From Mycolicibacterium sp. CBMA 247 (GTDB lineage Bacteria; Actinomycetota; Actinomycetes; Mycobacteriales; Mycobacteriaceae), in assembly GCF_009729095.1 (NCBI RefSeq), contig NZ_VTGX01000005.1:124001-188000 (forward strand): a stretch of 64,000 bases of DNA, read 5' to 3'. The notes beneath the pieces are model-generated. The model was not told where the DNA came from. It made no database searches and saw nothing but the letters and a program-made list of their open reading frames with translations. Of the stretch, positions 50,778 to 59,093 are shown piece by piece (position 1 is the first letter of the stretch; each line of letters starts with the position of its first letter). The position numbers were made by a program, and so were the translations under genes.

Positions 50778-50796
50778 ATTCTCGGTACCTGAGAAT
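50778..50796. promoter_or_regulatory. everted GAGAAT pair in crotonase/synthetase divergon
   Basis: ATTCTC-GGTACCT-GAGAAT: perfect half-sites, 7-bp spacer. The plus half ends 12 bp before GTG 50809; the minus half ends 26 bp before ATG 50751. Confidence 0.65.
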
Positions 50797-50808
50797 AACA
50801 TCATCGTT

Positions 50809-52410
50809 GTGCGCGACATCCCCGTTGAGCTGACCAGACGGTACGTCGAAGAAGGCTGGTGGCGACCCGAAACCCTGGGTCAGATGCTGGCCGACGGGCT
50901 GGCTGCCAGTCCCGATGCCGGGTTCTACGTCCACTCCGCGATACGTCCGTACCGGGGCACCTTCGGCGAGGTCGAGCACGCCGCTCGGCGCCTGGCGGCC
51001 GGGCTTCGAGATCGGGGAGTCGGGCCCGGCGACGTGGTGGCCATGCAGTTGCCGAACTGGATGGAGGCTGCCGTCGCGTTCTGGGCCTCGGCATTCCTCG
51101 GTGCGGTGACGGTGCCGATCGTGCACTTCTACGGACGCAAGGAACTCGGCCACATCATGGCCACGGCCAAGCCGAAGGTGTTCATCACCACCGAGCAGTT
51201 CGGCCGGATGACGTTCCAGCCTGATGTGTGCGCGGAGGTCCCGATCGTCGGCCTGGTCGGTCAGGCCGACGAGCGCTCGCGCGAGGAGCATGATTTCGAC
51301 GAGCGCTCGCGCGAGGAGCATGTTCACGCGTACACCGACCTCCTTGCCGACGAACCGATGACCGGCACCCTGACCACGGATCCGGCCGCGCCGGCTCTGA
51401 TCGCCTTCACCTCGGGAACCACCCGCGACCCCAAGGGCGTCATCCACAGCCATCAGACGCTGGGTTTCGAGACCCGCCAGTTGCTGGAGAACTACCCGCC
51501 GGACCGGGGCCGTCAACTCACCGCCACGCCCGTCGGACATTTCATCGGCATGCTCGGTGCGTTCCTGATCCCGGTCCTGGAGGGCGCCCCGATCGATCTG
51601 TGCGACGTCTGGGATCCGGGCAAGGTGCTGGAGTTGATCGAGCGTGACGAATTGTCGATCGGCGGCGGGCCGCCTTACTTCGTCACCAGCCTGATGGATC
51701 ATCCGCAGTTCAACGAACGCCATCTGGCCCGGTTCACCACTGTCGGCCTGGGCGGCTCGACGGTGCCTGCGGCCGTCACCCGGCGGCTGGCCGATATGGG
51801 CCTCTTCGTGTTCCGGTCCTATGGCAGCACCGAGCATCCGTCGATCACCGGATCGGGCGCAACGGCCCCGGAGGCCAAGCGGTTGTATACCGACGGCAAT
51901 GTGCGTCCCGGGGTGGAGATCCGGCTCGGGCCGGACGGTGAGATCTTCAGCCGTGGACCGGATCTGTGCCTCGGTTACACCGATGATGCGCTCACCGCAA
52001 AGCATTTCGACTCCGACGGCTGGTATCGCACCGGAGACATCGGCGTGCTGGACGACGACGGGTATCTGACCATCACCGACCGCACGACCGATCTCATCAT
52101 CCGAGGTGGCGAGAACATCAGCGCGCTCGAGGTCGAGGAGGTGCTGCTCGGCTTGCCGGACGTGATCGAGGCGATCGTGGTAGCCGCTCCGGACGCACGG
52201 CTGGGGGAGCGGGTGGCCGCGGTTCTTCGCGTGCGCGACGGTGGCACGATGCCCACCCTCGATCAGGTGCGGGCGCATTTCGAGTCCAGCGGCGTGGCCC
52301 GGCAGAAGTGGCCGGAAGAGTTACATCACGCCGAGGACTTTCCCCGCACGGCCAGCGGCAAGGTGCAGAAGTTCGTCATCCGGCAGGAGATTGCTGCGAT
52401 CGCCCGGTGA
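50809..52410 (+). CDS. acyl-CoA synthetase (FadD/AMP-binding) with internal repeat
   Basis: Start at GTG 50809 (VRDIPVELTRRYVEEGWW); no Shine-Dalgarno, so possibly leaderless or nearly so. 533 residues. AMP-binding motif IAFTSGTTRDPKG near 200, SYGSTEHPS, YRTGD and the C-terminal lysine motif RTASGKVQKFVIR are intact. A tandem duplication at about residues 154-173 (DERSREEH twice, from 51268-51322) inserts a charged segment in the N-terminal domain. It activates a fatty or side-chain acid to its CoA ester. Confidence 0.9.
   Translation: MRDIPVELTRRYVEEGWWRPETLGQMLADGLAASPDAGFYVHSAIRPYRGTFGEVEHAARRLAAGLRDRGVGPGDVVAMQLPNWMEAAVAFWASAFLGAVTVPIVHFYGRKELGHIMATAKPKVFITTEQFGRMTFQPDVCAEVPIVGLVGQADERSREEHDFDERSREEHVHAYTDLLADEPMTGTLTTDPAAPALIAFTSGTTRDPKGVIHSHQTLGFETRQLLENYPPDRGRQLTATPVGHFIGMLGAFLIPVLEGAPIDLCDVWDPGKVLELIERDELSIGGGPPYFVTSLMDHPQFNERHLARFTTVGLGGSTVPAAVTRRLADMGLFVFRSYGSTEHPSITGSGATAPEAKRLYTDGNVRPGVEIRLGPDGEIFSRGPDLCLGYTDDALTAKHFDSDGWYRTGDIGVLDDDGYLTITDRTTDLIIRGGENISALEVEEVLLGLPDVIEAIVVAAPDARLGERVAAVLRVRDGGTMPTLDQVRAHFESSGVARQKWPEELHHAEDFPRTASGKVQKFVIRQEIAAIAR
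51268..51322. repeat. 30-bp-period duplication inside acyl-CoA synthetase
   Basis: Identical 25-bp copies at 51268-51292 and 51298-51322 (GACGAGCGCTCGCGCGAGGA...). In frame; related to the elements at 48852 and 25490. Confidence 0.9.
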
Positions 52411-52451
52411 GCCGCTGTCAGGCGGGTCGGGCATTGCGGCAGGTATCAAGT

Positions 52452-52466
52452 GAGAATATGATTCTC
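52452..52466. promoter_or_regulatory. GAGAAT-N3-ATTCTC palindrome
   Basis: GAGAAT-ATG-ATTCTC, perfect arms, 22 bp upstream of ATG 52489. It matches the site at 3629-3643 in arms and spacer length. AAGGAG follows for ribosome binding. Confidence 0.65.
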
Positions 52467-52488
52467 TCGAATTGCAAAGGAGTTTTCC

Positions 52489-53679
52489 ATGGGACAACTG
52501 TCGCATAGGGTCGACATTCCGTTTCCGCTGTTCGACGCGGACAATCACCTCTACGAGCCGCCCGAGGCGCTGACCACGTACCTCCCCAGGGAGTACCAGG
52601 ACATCGTCCAGTACGTTGAGATCAAGGGCCGCACCAAGATCGCGATCAAGGGCCAGATCAGCAACTACATCCCGAACCCCACCTTCTCGGTGGTCGCCAA
52701 GCCCGGCGCCTGGGAGGAATACTTCAAGTTCGGCAACCCCGACGGCAAGAGCAAGCGCGAGCTCTTCGGCGAGCCGATGAAGTCCATCCCGGCGTTCTTC
52801 GAACCGGCTCCGCGTCTGGAGCTGATGGACGAACTCGGGCTCGACCGCAGCCTGATGTTTCCGACGCTGGCCAGCCTGATCGAGGAGCGGCTGCGCGACG
52901 ATCCGGTCGCGATCCATGTCATCATCCATTCGCTGAACCAGTGGCTGGACGAGGTGTGGGGCTTCAACTACAAGAACCGCATCTTCACCACCCCGGTGAT
53001 CACCCTGCCCCTGGTGGACAAGGCGATCGAGGAACTGGAGTGGGCGGTCAAGCGCGGTGCCCGCGCCATCCTGGTCCGCCCGGCGCCGGTGCCCGGATTC
53101 CGTGGCCCGCGCTCGTTCGCGCTGCCCGAGTTCGATCCGTTCTGGCAGAAGTGCGTCGAGTACGACGTCTTCGTCGGCATGCACTCCTCCGACAGCGGCT
53201 ACTCGCGCTACACCTCGGAGTGGGACGGTGGCGCACAGGAGATGCTGCCCTTCCAGACCAACGCGATGTCGATCCTCAACGAGTGGCGCCCGATCCAGGA
53301 TGCGGTGGCCTCCTGGGTGATTCACGGTGCGCTGTTCCGCTTCCCGAAGCTCAAGGTCGGTATCGTCGAGGCCGGATCCAAGTGGATGTTCCCGCTGCTG
53401 GACTCCATGGCCGAGGTGTACAAGAAGGCCCCCGAGGCCTTCCTGGGCAACCCGATCGAGGAGATCAAGAACCGTATCTACGTCAGCCCGTTCTACGAGG
53501 AGGGCATCGACGAGCTGATCAACCTGATCGGCGTGGACCAGGTGCTCTACGGTTCCGACTGGCCGCACCCGGAGGGCCTGGCCGAGCCCACCCACTACGT
53601 GACCGCGCTCGAGCATCTGGCGGTCGAGGACCAGGCCAAGATCATGGGCGGCAACCTGGGCCGGCTGGTCACGGTCTAA
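52489..53679 (+). CDS. amidohydrolase-2 (ACMSD-like) family protein
   Basis: 396 residues; ATG after AAGGAG. Metal-site elements DADNHLYEPPE near residue 16, VFVGMHSSDSG, and the distal Asp in LYGSDWPHPEG, all intact. More distant from the two amidohydrolases at the left end than those are from each other. It is preceded by an exact version of the palindrome found before the left-end operons, and followed by an acyl-CoA synthetase in the same frame. Reaction (hydrolysis or decarboxylation) unknown. Confidence 0.9.
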   Translation: MGQLSHRVDIPFPLFDADNHLYEPPEALTTYLPREYQDIVQYVEIKGRTKIAIKGQISNYIPNPTFSVVAKPGAWEEYFKFGNPDGKSKRELFGEPMKSIPAFFEPAPRLELMDELGLDRSLMFPTLASLIEERLRDDPVAIHVIIHSLNQWLDEVWGFNYKNRIFTTPVITLPLVDKAIEELEWAVKRGARAILVRPAPVPGFRGPRSFALPEFDPFWQKCVEYDVFVGMHSSDSGYSRYTSEWDGGAQEMLPFQTNAMSILNEWRPIQDAVASWVIHGALFRFPKLKVGIVEAGSKWMFPLLDSMAEVYKKAPEAFLGNPIEEIKNRIYVSPFYEEGIDELINLIGVDQVLYGSDWPHPEGLAEPTHYVTALEHLAVEDQAKIMGGNLGRLVTV

Positions 53680-53691
53680 GGGGCCGGACAC

Positions 53692-55185
53692 ATCGAACAA
53701 TGGCAGACCATCCCCGCGATGGTCTTGAGTGCAGCGGACCGTTTCGGCGATGCCGAGGCTGTCGTCGACGGTCCGTTGCGCCTGTCCTTCACCGAACTCG
53801 TCGAACGCATTCGGAAAGCCTCGGGTGCGTTCGCCGAGTTCGGCGTCGACAAGGGAGACCGGGTTGCGGTTTGGGCTCCCAATTCGGCCGAGTGGATCAT
53901 CGCGGCGTTCGGGATCATGGCCGCCGGTGGCGTCCTGGTTCCGGTCAACACCCGGTTCAAGGCCGAAGAGGCCGCCGACGTGGTGGCGCGCAGTGGCGCC
54001 AAGGCGGTGATGGTCCAAAAGGGTTTCCTAGGACAGGATTTCACGTTCTCCGAGACTGGTCTCGATGTCCCGGCCATCGATCTGAAGTCGGACTTCTTGA
54101 GCAGCGGGACCGGGTTCAGTCAGGGCCGCGTAGATGGGCTGCGGCCCACCGACATCGCGGATGTCATCTTCACCTCAGGCACCACCGGCAGGCCCAAGGG
54201 CGCGATGATGAACCATCGCCAGACGCTGCGGGCGTACGAGGAGTGGGCCACGCTGGCGGATCTGCGCCAGGGCGACCGCTATCTGATGATCAACCCGTAC
54301 TTCCACACCTTCGGGTTGAAGGCCGGGTTGGTGACTTCCTTCCTGCGCGGCGCCACGATGCTGCCCGTTGCGGTGTTCGATGTCGATCACGTGGTGGAAC
54401 TTATTGAGCGCGAACGCATCACGATGCTGCCCGGCCCGCCCACGCTGTACCACTCGCTGCTGGCCGTCGCCGACGGTGACCGCCTGACGACGTTGCGGGC
54501 AGGGGTGACCGGGGCTGCCGACATTCCGGTGGAACTGGTGCGACGCATCCGCGAGGAACTGCCGTTCCAGACGCTGATGACCGGCTACGGCCTCACTGAG
54601 GCAGGCAACGTCACGCTGTCCCGGCCTGGCGACTCGGCCGAGGACGTGGCCACCACCGCGGGCCTTCCGTGCGAGGGCATCGAGGTGCGCATCGCCGACG
54701 ACGCCGAAGTGCTGGTGCGCGGATACAACGTGATGCAGGGCTATCTGGACGATCCAGCGGCCACCGCCGAGGCGATCGACCCCGACGGCTGGCTGCACAC
54801 CGGAGATCTCGGTGAGTTCACCGAATCCGGCCGGTTGCGAATCGTCGGACGCAAGAAGGACATGTTCATCGTCGGCGGCTTCAACGCCTACCCGGCCGAG
54901 ATCGAGGGATTCCTGCTGGAGCATCCGGCGATCGCCCAGGTCGCTGTCATCGGCGTGGCCGATGAGCGGATGGGACAGGTCGGCAAGGCGTTCGTGGTGC
55001 TGCGGGACGAGCCGGGTAGCTCGGCGATTCCGGCCGAGGAAATCATCGCCTGGAGCCGCGAGCGCATGGCCGGCTACAAGGTGCCCCGGTATGTGGATTT
55101 TCTCGATGAACTGCCGCTCAATGCCACCGGCAAGGTGATGAAGAATCAGCTTGAGGCACGGGTACTGCCAGTCGGTGGCAAGTAA
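53692..55185 (+). CDS. acyl-CoA synthetase (FadD3-like), possible ATC start
   Basis: The only canonical start is ATG 53719 (MVLSAADRFGDAEAVV), without ribosome site. The coding pattern continues upstream in frame (EQWQTIPAMVLS), where AAGGGG sits eight bases before an ATC at 53692; initiation at ATC is proposed. About 497 residues: AMP-binding motif VIFTSGTTGRPKGAMMNH near 165, GYGLTEAGN, WLHTGDLGEF, and the catalytic-lysine motif LNATGKVMKNQL. It resembles FadD3-type synthetases, but substrate is not deducible. 12 bp after the amidohydrolase. Confidence 0.87.
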   Translation: MEQWQTIPAMVLSAADRFGDAEAVVDGPLRLSFTELVERIRKASGAFAEFGVDKGDRVAVWAPNSAEWIIAAFGIMAAGGVLVPVNTRFKAEEAADVVARSGAKAVMVQKGFLGQDFTFSETGLDVPAIDLKSDFLSSGTGFSQGRVDGLRPTDIADVIFTSGTTGRPKGAMMNHRQTLRAYEEWATLADLRQGDRYLMINPYFHTFGLKAGLVTSFLRGATMLPVAVFDVDHVVELIERERITMLPGPPTLYHSLLAVADGDRLTTLRAGVTGAADIPVELVRRIREELPFQTLMTGYGLTEAGNVTLSRPGDSAEDVATTAGLPCEGIEVRIADDAEVLVRGYNVMQGYLDDPAATAEAIDPDGWLHTGDLGEFTESGRLRIVGRKKDMFIVGGFNAYPAEIEGFLLEHPAIAQVAVIGVADERMGQVGKAFVVLRDEPGSSAIPAEEIIAWSRERMAGYKVPRYVDFLDELPLNATGKVMKNQLEARVLPVGGK

Positions 55186-55286
55186 CTGCCAAGTATGTAC
55201 ACAGCTCGAAAACACCATTTCCGCAGGTAAATGGCCATTTAAGTGCCTGCTATTGATGATGTAGTCTCGGGTCACTACCGCAAACT

Positions 55287-55301
55287 GATAACGTAATTCT
55301 C
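55287..55301. promoter_or_regulatory. degenerate GAGAAT-N3-ATTCTC site
   Basis: GATAAC-GTA-ATTCTC, 35 bp upstream of ATG 55337 in the 151-bp gap before the Mce-associated pair. Two mismatches in the left arm. Confidence 0.4.
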
Positions 55302-55336
55302 GTTAAGCAGGCTGCTGAACGGATCAGGAGGTCGGC

Positions 55337-56227
55337 ATGCCGTCCCGCAAGCCTTCGTCGCCAGTGCTCGATACTAGCGAAGATGACGCATCGCGCAGCG
55401 ATGCCCTCGAAATGGCCGAACAGGCCGAAGCCGAGGCCGCCGAGGCTGAGGCCGTGGCGGCTGCCGCGCGTGCCAGGGCCCGTGCCATTCGGTTGCGTAA
55501 CCAGGCTGCCGCCGAGAAGACCGCCGCAGATGCGACCGTGGCCGACGAAGTGGCTGACGAGGAACCGTCAGCCGAACCCGGCGACGATGCCCTTGAGATC
55601 ACCGACACCACCGGTGCAGAGCCGGATGCACCGGCTGTAGACATCGATGCGGAGGCCGCCGAGGCCGAGCCGCTCGAAGCATCGGAGTCGGAGGCTGAAA
55701 CGTCGCGGTCGTCGCGCCGACTGCCGCGGGTGCGGGTATCCCGGCTGTTCTGGAAGGTGCTGGCGAGCTGCCTGACAGTCATTGTCATCGCGGGGCTGCT
55801 GGGCGCGAGCGGCTGGATGATCTGGCACCACCGTCAAGCCGTGCATCGCCAGCAGTTGGCCGCCGAGTACACCGCCGCGGCCCGCCAAACCGTTGTGACG
55901 CTGATGTCGCTGGACTTCAACCACGCTCAAGATGCGGTCAAGAACATTCTTGACAACTCGACGGGCGACTTCCGGGCCGATTTCGAAGCCCAGTCGAAAG
56001 ACTTCGTCAAGCTGGCCGAGGGCGCGAAGGTGGTGACCGAGGCGAACGTGACCGCCGCCGCCGTGGACACCATGAGCGACAACAATGCCGTCGTTCTGGT
56101 GGCGGTCAACACCCAGGTCACCAACACCACAGGGGCCAACAAGCAACCGCGGCCGTGGCGGGTGGCCGTCGATATGGTCCGCGAAGGTGACCAGATCAAG
56201 CTGTCGAAAGTCGAGTTCGTGCCGTGA
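55337..56227 (+). CDS. Mce-associated membrane protein
   Basis: ATG 55337 is five bases after AGGAGG. 296 residues: an acidic Ala/Glu-rich cytoplasmic N-terminus of ~130 residues with coiled-coil character, one transmembrane helix (VLASCLTVIVIAGLLGASGW), and an extracytoplasmic domain (TLMSLDFNHAQDAVKNIL, VLVAVNTQVTNTTGANKQPR). This is the layout of Mam/Mas proteins encoded at the ends of mce operons (for example Rv0177-type). Here it lies ~15 kb from the mce operon. The stop overlaps the next start (GTGA). Confidence 0.88.
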   Translation: MPSRKPSSPVLDTSEDDASRSDALEMAEQAEAEAAEAEAVAAAARARARAIRLRNQAAAEKTAADATVADEVADEEPSAEPGDDALEITDTTGAEPDAPAVDIDAEAAEAEPLEASESEAETSRSSRRLPRVRVSRLFWKVLASCLTVIVIAGLLGASGWMIWHHRQAVHRQQLAAEYTAAARQTVVTLMSLDFNHAQDAVKNILDNSTGDFRADFEAQSKDFVKLAEGAKVVTEANVTAAAVDTMSDNNAVVLVAVNTQVTNTTGANKQPRPWRVAVDMVREGDQIKLSKVEFVP

Positions 56228-56937
56228 CCCTGGATCAGGACATCAAAGAGACCGAGAACGACACCGAGACGATGGACGACACCGAGACGGACGACACCGA
56301 GACGACGCTCGAGGCCGAAGGCGTCGAGGAAACCGGCGAGGAGCAGGTCGAGACCGAGGCCGATGCGACCGAGGTCGATGCCACTGAGGCGGATGCGGCC
56401 GACGGCAGCAGCTCGGCTGCCCCCGAGGCCAAGCGAGGGTGGCGCCAGACGCTGACGAGGCTGTGGTTCCCGCTGGCACTGGTGGTGGCGCTGATCGCGT
56501 CGGCCGCTCTGGCCGGATGGCTGTACTTCGCGCAGTTCCGCGTCGATCAGCAGACGGGCGAGGCAGCGTCGGCGACGGTGCTCAAGGCCGCGAGCGATGG
56601 CACGGTGGCCCTGCTGACCTACGCGCCGGACAGTCTCGACCGGGATTTCTCGGCCGCCAAGTCACACCTGACCGGTGATTTTTTGTCGTACTACACCCAG
56701 TTCACGCAGGAGATCGTCGCTCCGGCCGCCAAGCAGAAATCGGTCAAGACCACGGCAGCCGTGGTGCGCTCGGCCGTATCCGAGATCCATCCCGATTCAG
56801 CGGTGGTGCTGGTGTTCGTCAACCAGGCCACCACCAGCAGTGAGAATCCCAACGGGAGCTTTGCGGCCAGCGCCGTGAAGGTCGGGATGAGCAAGATCGA
56901 CGGCAACTGGTTGATCTCGTCGTTCGACCCGGTGTAG
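56224..56937 (+). CDS. Mce-associated membrane protein (paralog)
   Basis: 237 residues from GTG 56224. An acidic Thr/Glu/Asp-rich N-terminus (ETENDTETMDDTETDDTETT), a transmembrane helix (LWFPLALVVALIASAALAGW near 80-100), and an extracytoplasmic domain with LLTYAPDSLDRDFSAAKSHL and VFVNQATTSSENPNG. Paralogous to the preceding protein; probably stabilises an Mce complex. Ends 22 bp before a convergent micro-ORF. Confidence 0.88.
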   Translation: MTLDQDIKETENDTETMDDTETDDTETTLEAEGVEETGEEQVETEADATEVDATEADAADGSSSAAPEAKRGWRQTLTRLWFPLALVVALIASAALAGWLYFAQFRVDQQTGEAASATVLKAASDGTVALLTYAPDSLDRDFSAAKSHLTGDFLSYYTQFTQEIVAPAAKQKSVKTTAAVVRSAVSEIHPDSAVVLVFVNQATTSSENPNGSFAASAVKVGMSKIDGNWLISSFDPV

Positions 56938-56959
56938 CGCAACCTCGAGCGGGGGAGCG

Positions 56960-57076
56960 TCAGTCCTGAGCGTGACGCTCGTATTCCCAGCGCTCCAGCC
57001 ACGTCTGCAGTTCGTGCACCGCCAACGCCGAGACGAGCGCGCTGACCGCGAGGAGGCCGAGTAGTAGCGCGCTCAT
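56960..57076 (-). CDS. 38-residue membrane micro-protein
   Basis: ATG 57076 overlaps the stop of the SARP-like gene (ATGA). The product MSALLLGLLAVSALVSALAV continues HELQTWLERWEYERHAQD: one hydrophobic helix and an amphipathic charged tail. The overlap, the clear transmembrane profile and the absence of other features in this gap support it as a real, translationally coupled gene. Function unknown. Confidence 0.6.
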   Translation of the reverse strand: MSALLLGLLAVSALVSALAVHELQTWLERWEYERHAQD

Positions 57077-57669
57077 GGTCGGCACCCCGCGTTGTCGATG
57101 TGGTGCCGGCCCGCAGAGAATCCGGAGGATCCGGGGCCGTGAAGTAACCCCGAACCTGCGTAGTGCGTTACCTGCCTCGGCGCGGCGCCATCGGGTGCGT
57201 CCAGCAGGGACTGCTGGATGGCCCGATAACGGTCACGCTCGGCGACGCACCAGGGATCGGTCCAGCCTTCGAGCAGGTCACCGCTACGCAACAGCCGGTG
57301 AAGCACCGGATGGGTGATCGAAGGCGCCGGTCGCCCTTCGATCACGGTCATGGCCGCGTGCAATGCCATAGCTTGGTGCCAGTCGACATTGACCTCGGGC
57401 GCCAGGCTGACGTATTGGTGTTGCACCACCAGCAATGAGTCGGCCCCCAGCGGCCGCAGCCGCCACAGTGCGGAGCGCAGGGAGGACACCGCCTTCTTCG
57501 GCGGGCTGCCCGGCCACAGCATGTCGCAAACCCAACTGCGGTGCAGCTCGCGGCGCTTCACGGCGGCCAGCGCCACCAACCGGCGACATGACGGCGGTAA
57601 AACCAACGGCTCCATGTCTCGATATACGGCGAACTCGCCCAGGAGGTTCAGCCTGAATTGCTTGGACAC
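57073..57669 (-). CDS. SARP-like regulator (winged helix with short BTAD-like part)
   Basis: GTG 57669 (VSKQFRLNLLGEFAVYRD) is seven bases after GAGGA; upstream frames to 57747 would run through a palindrome. 198 residues: an OmpR-type winged helix as in SARP/AfsR/EmbR regulators (LPPSCRRLVALAAVKRRELH, DMLWPGSPPKKAVSSLRSALWRLR), and only part of the bacterial transcriptional activation domain (MALHAAMTVIEGRPAP, CVAERDRYRAIQQSLLDA). Shorter than typical SARPs (~250+). Divergent from the LtrA-like gene. Confidence 0.8.
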   Translation of the reverse strand: MSKQFRLNLLGEFAVYRDMEPLVLPPSCRRLVALAAVKRRELHRSWVCDMLWPGSPPKKAVSSLRSALWRLRPLGADSLLVVQHQYVSLAPEVNVDWHQAMALHAAMTVIEGRPAPSITHPVLHRLLRSGDLLEGWTDPWCVAERDRYRAIQQSLLDAPDGAAPRQVTHYAGSGLLHGPGSSGFSAGRHHIDNAGCRP

Positions 57670-57706
57670 ACATTCATCCTCGAGCGGGGCCACTGCCCCT
57701 GGCATC

Positions 57707-57720
57707 AGTAGTGCACTACT
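57707..57720. promoter_or_regulatory. perfect 14-bp palindrome in SARP/LtrA divergon
   Basis: AGTAGTGCACTACT, a perfect palindrome 37 bp upstream of GTG 57669 and 80 bp upstream of GTG 57801. Candidate regulator binding site. Confidence 0.55.
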
Positions 57721-57800
57721 TGTATTTCGGTGAGTTTCGGCCACCACGCCGCCGGCAATCCCGGGTCCGCCGTCCAGATGCGATGGAATTGCGGTGAAAT

Positions 57801-59093
57801 GTGGCGAGGAAGGGACGGATCAGGTTGAACGACGACAAACCGAACCCGGTGCGGACCCACCGGCTGAGCCGGATGTCGGGACGTGACCCGCATGAGCAGC
57901 ACCGGGTGGCGAGCCCGTTGGAATTGCTGTTCGACCTGACCTTCGTCATCGCCTTCGGCGTGGCTGCCTCGCAGTTCGCGCACAAGATGGCCGAGGGGCA
58001 CGTGTCGGCCGGGCTGGTGGGCTTTGCCTTCGCTGCGTTTGCGATCTGGTGGGCGTGGATGAACTTCACCTGGTTCGCCTCCGCCTACGACACCGACGAC
58101 TGGGTCTACCGGGTGATGACGATGCTGCAGATGGTCGGTGTCATCATCCTCGCGCTAGGGATACCGGCGATGTTCACGTCCGTCGAACACGGCGGGCACG
58201 TCGACAACACCGTGCTGGTGGCCGGCTATGTGGTGATGCGAATTGCCTTGGTGGGGCAGTGGTTACGGGCCGCTGCGCAGGATCCGCAACATCGGTCTGC
58301 CTGTCTGACCTACGCGTGCACGGTCGTCGTCGCCCAAATCGGCTGGATAGCCCAGATTTTCGTGCAGACCTCGGTACCGGTCTTCTTCGCCACTGCCCTG
58401 GTACTGGTGGTCGTGGAGATGAGCGGGCCGCTGCTGGCGGAGCGGCGGATGGGCGGTACACCGTGGCACGCCCACCACGTCGCCGAGCGCTACGGGCTGC
58501 TCGCGATCATCGCGCTGGGTGAAGGCGTGGTCGGCACCGTGGCGTCGCTGACCGCCGCGGTCGGAGAGCACGGGTGGTCCACCGATGCGATCCTGTTGGT
58601 GGCGTCCGGAGTCGGACTGACCTTCGGGATGTGGTGGGTGTACTTCCTGATTCCGGCCGGAGATTTGCTGCACGCCAGGCGGCGGATCTCGTTCTGGTAC
58701 GGCTACCTGCACCTGGCGGTGTTCGGCGCGATCGTGGCCACCGGTGCCGGATTGCACGTGGCGGCCTATTACGTCGACGGTGAGTCGAAGCTGGATGCCG
58801 TCGGCACCGTACTGGCAGTGGCTATTCCGGTGGGCATCTACCTGGCGTCGATGTTCGTCATCTACTCGCTGCTGGTGGCGGATTTCGATCTCGCTCACGC
58901 GTTGTTGTTGGTGCTGGCCGCGGCGGCGCTGGTGACCGCTGTGGCGCTGGCCGCCGGCGGAACGTCGATGGCGGTGTGTCTGTTGGTCGTCACCGCGGCG
59001 CCGGTGGTGGTCGTCGTCGGCTTCGAGGCGGTCGGGCACCGGCACGCGGCCGAGATCGTCGAGCGGCGCCTGGGCATTCACCGACCAGGGTGA
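57801..59093 (+). CDS. low-temperature-requirement A (LtrA)-like membrane protein
   Basis: 430 residues from GTG 57801; TTG 57825 is an alternative with a purine-rich AGGAAGG upstream. About ten to twelve transmembrane helices. The conserved N-terminal SPLELLFDLTFVIAFGVAA and the central HHVAERYGLLAIIALGEGVVG are LtrA signatures. The biochemical role of LtrA proteins is not established. The 3' end overlaps the MFS gene by 16 bases (tail-to-tail). Confidence 0.9.
   Translation: MARKGRIRLNDDKPNPVRTHRLSRMSGRDPHEQHRVASPLELLFDLTFVIAFGVAASQFAHKMAEGHVSAGLVGFAFAAFAIWWAWMNFTWFASAYDTDDWVYRVMTMLQMVGVIILALGIPAMFTSVEHGGHVDNTVLVAGYVVMRIALVGQWLRAAAQDPQHRSACLTYACTVVVAQIGWIAQIFVQTSVPVFFATALVLVVVEMSGPLLAERRMGGTPWHAHHVAERYGLLAIIALGEGVVGTVASLTAAVGEHGWSTDAILLVASGVGLTFGMWWVYFLIPAGDLLHARRRISFWYGYLHLAVFGAIVATGAGLHVAAYYVDGESKLDAVGTVLAVAIPVGIYLASMFVIYSLLVADFDLAHALLLVLAAAALVTAVALAAGGTSMAVCLLVVTAAPVVVVVGFEAVGHRHAAEIVERRLGIHRPG

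Noticed and set aside
50791..50796. GAGAAT considered only as a -10 promoter hexamer
   Set aside because: It lacks the T of TANNNT and comes as symmetric pairs with fixed spacers, which an isolated -10 element does not explain; overlap with promoters remains possible.
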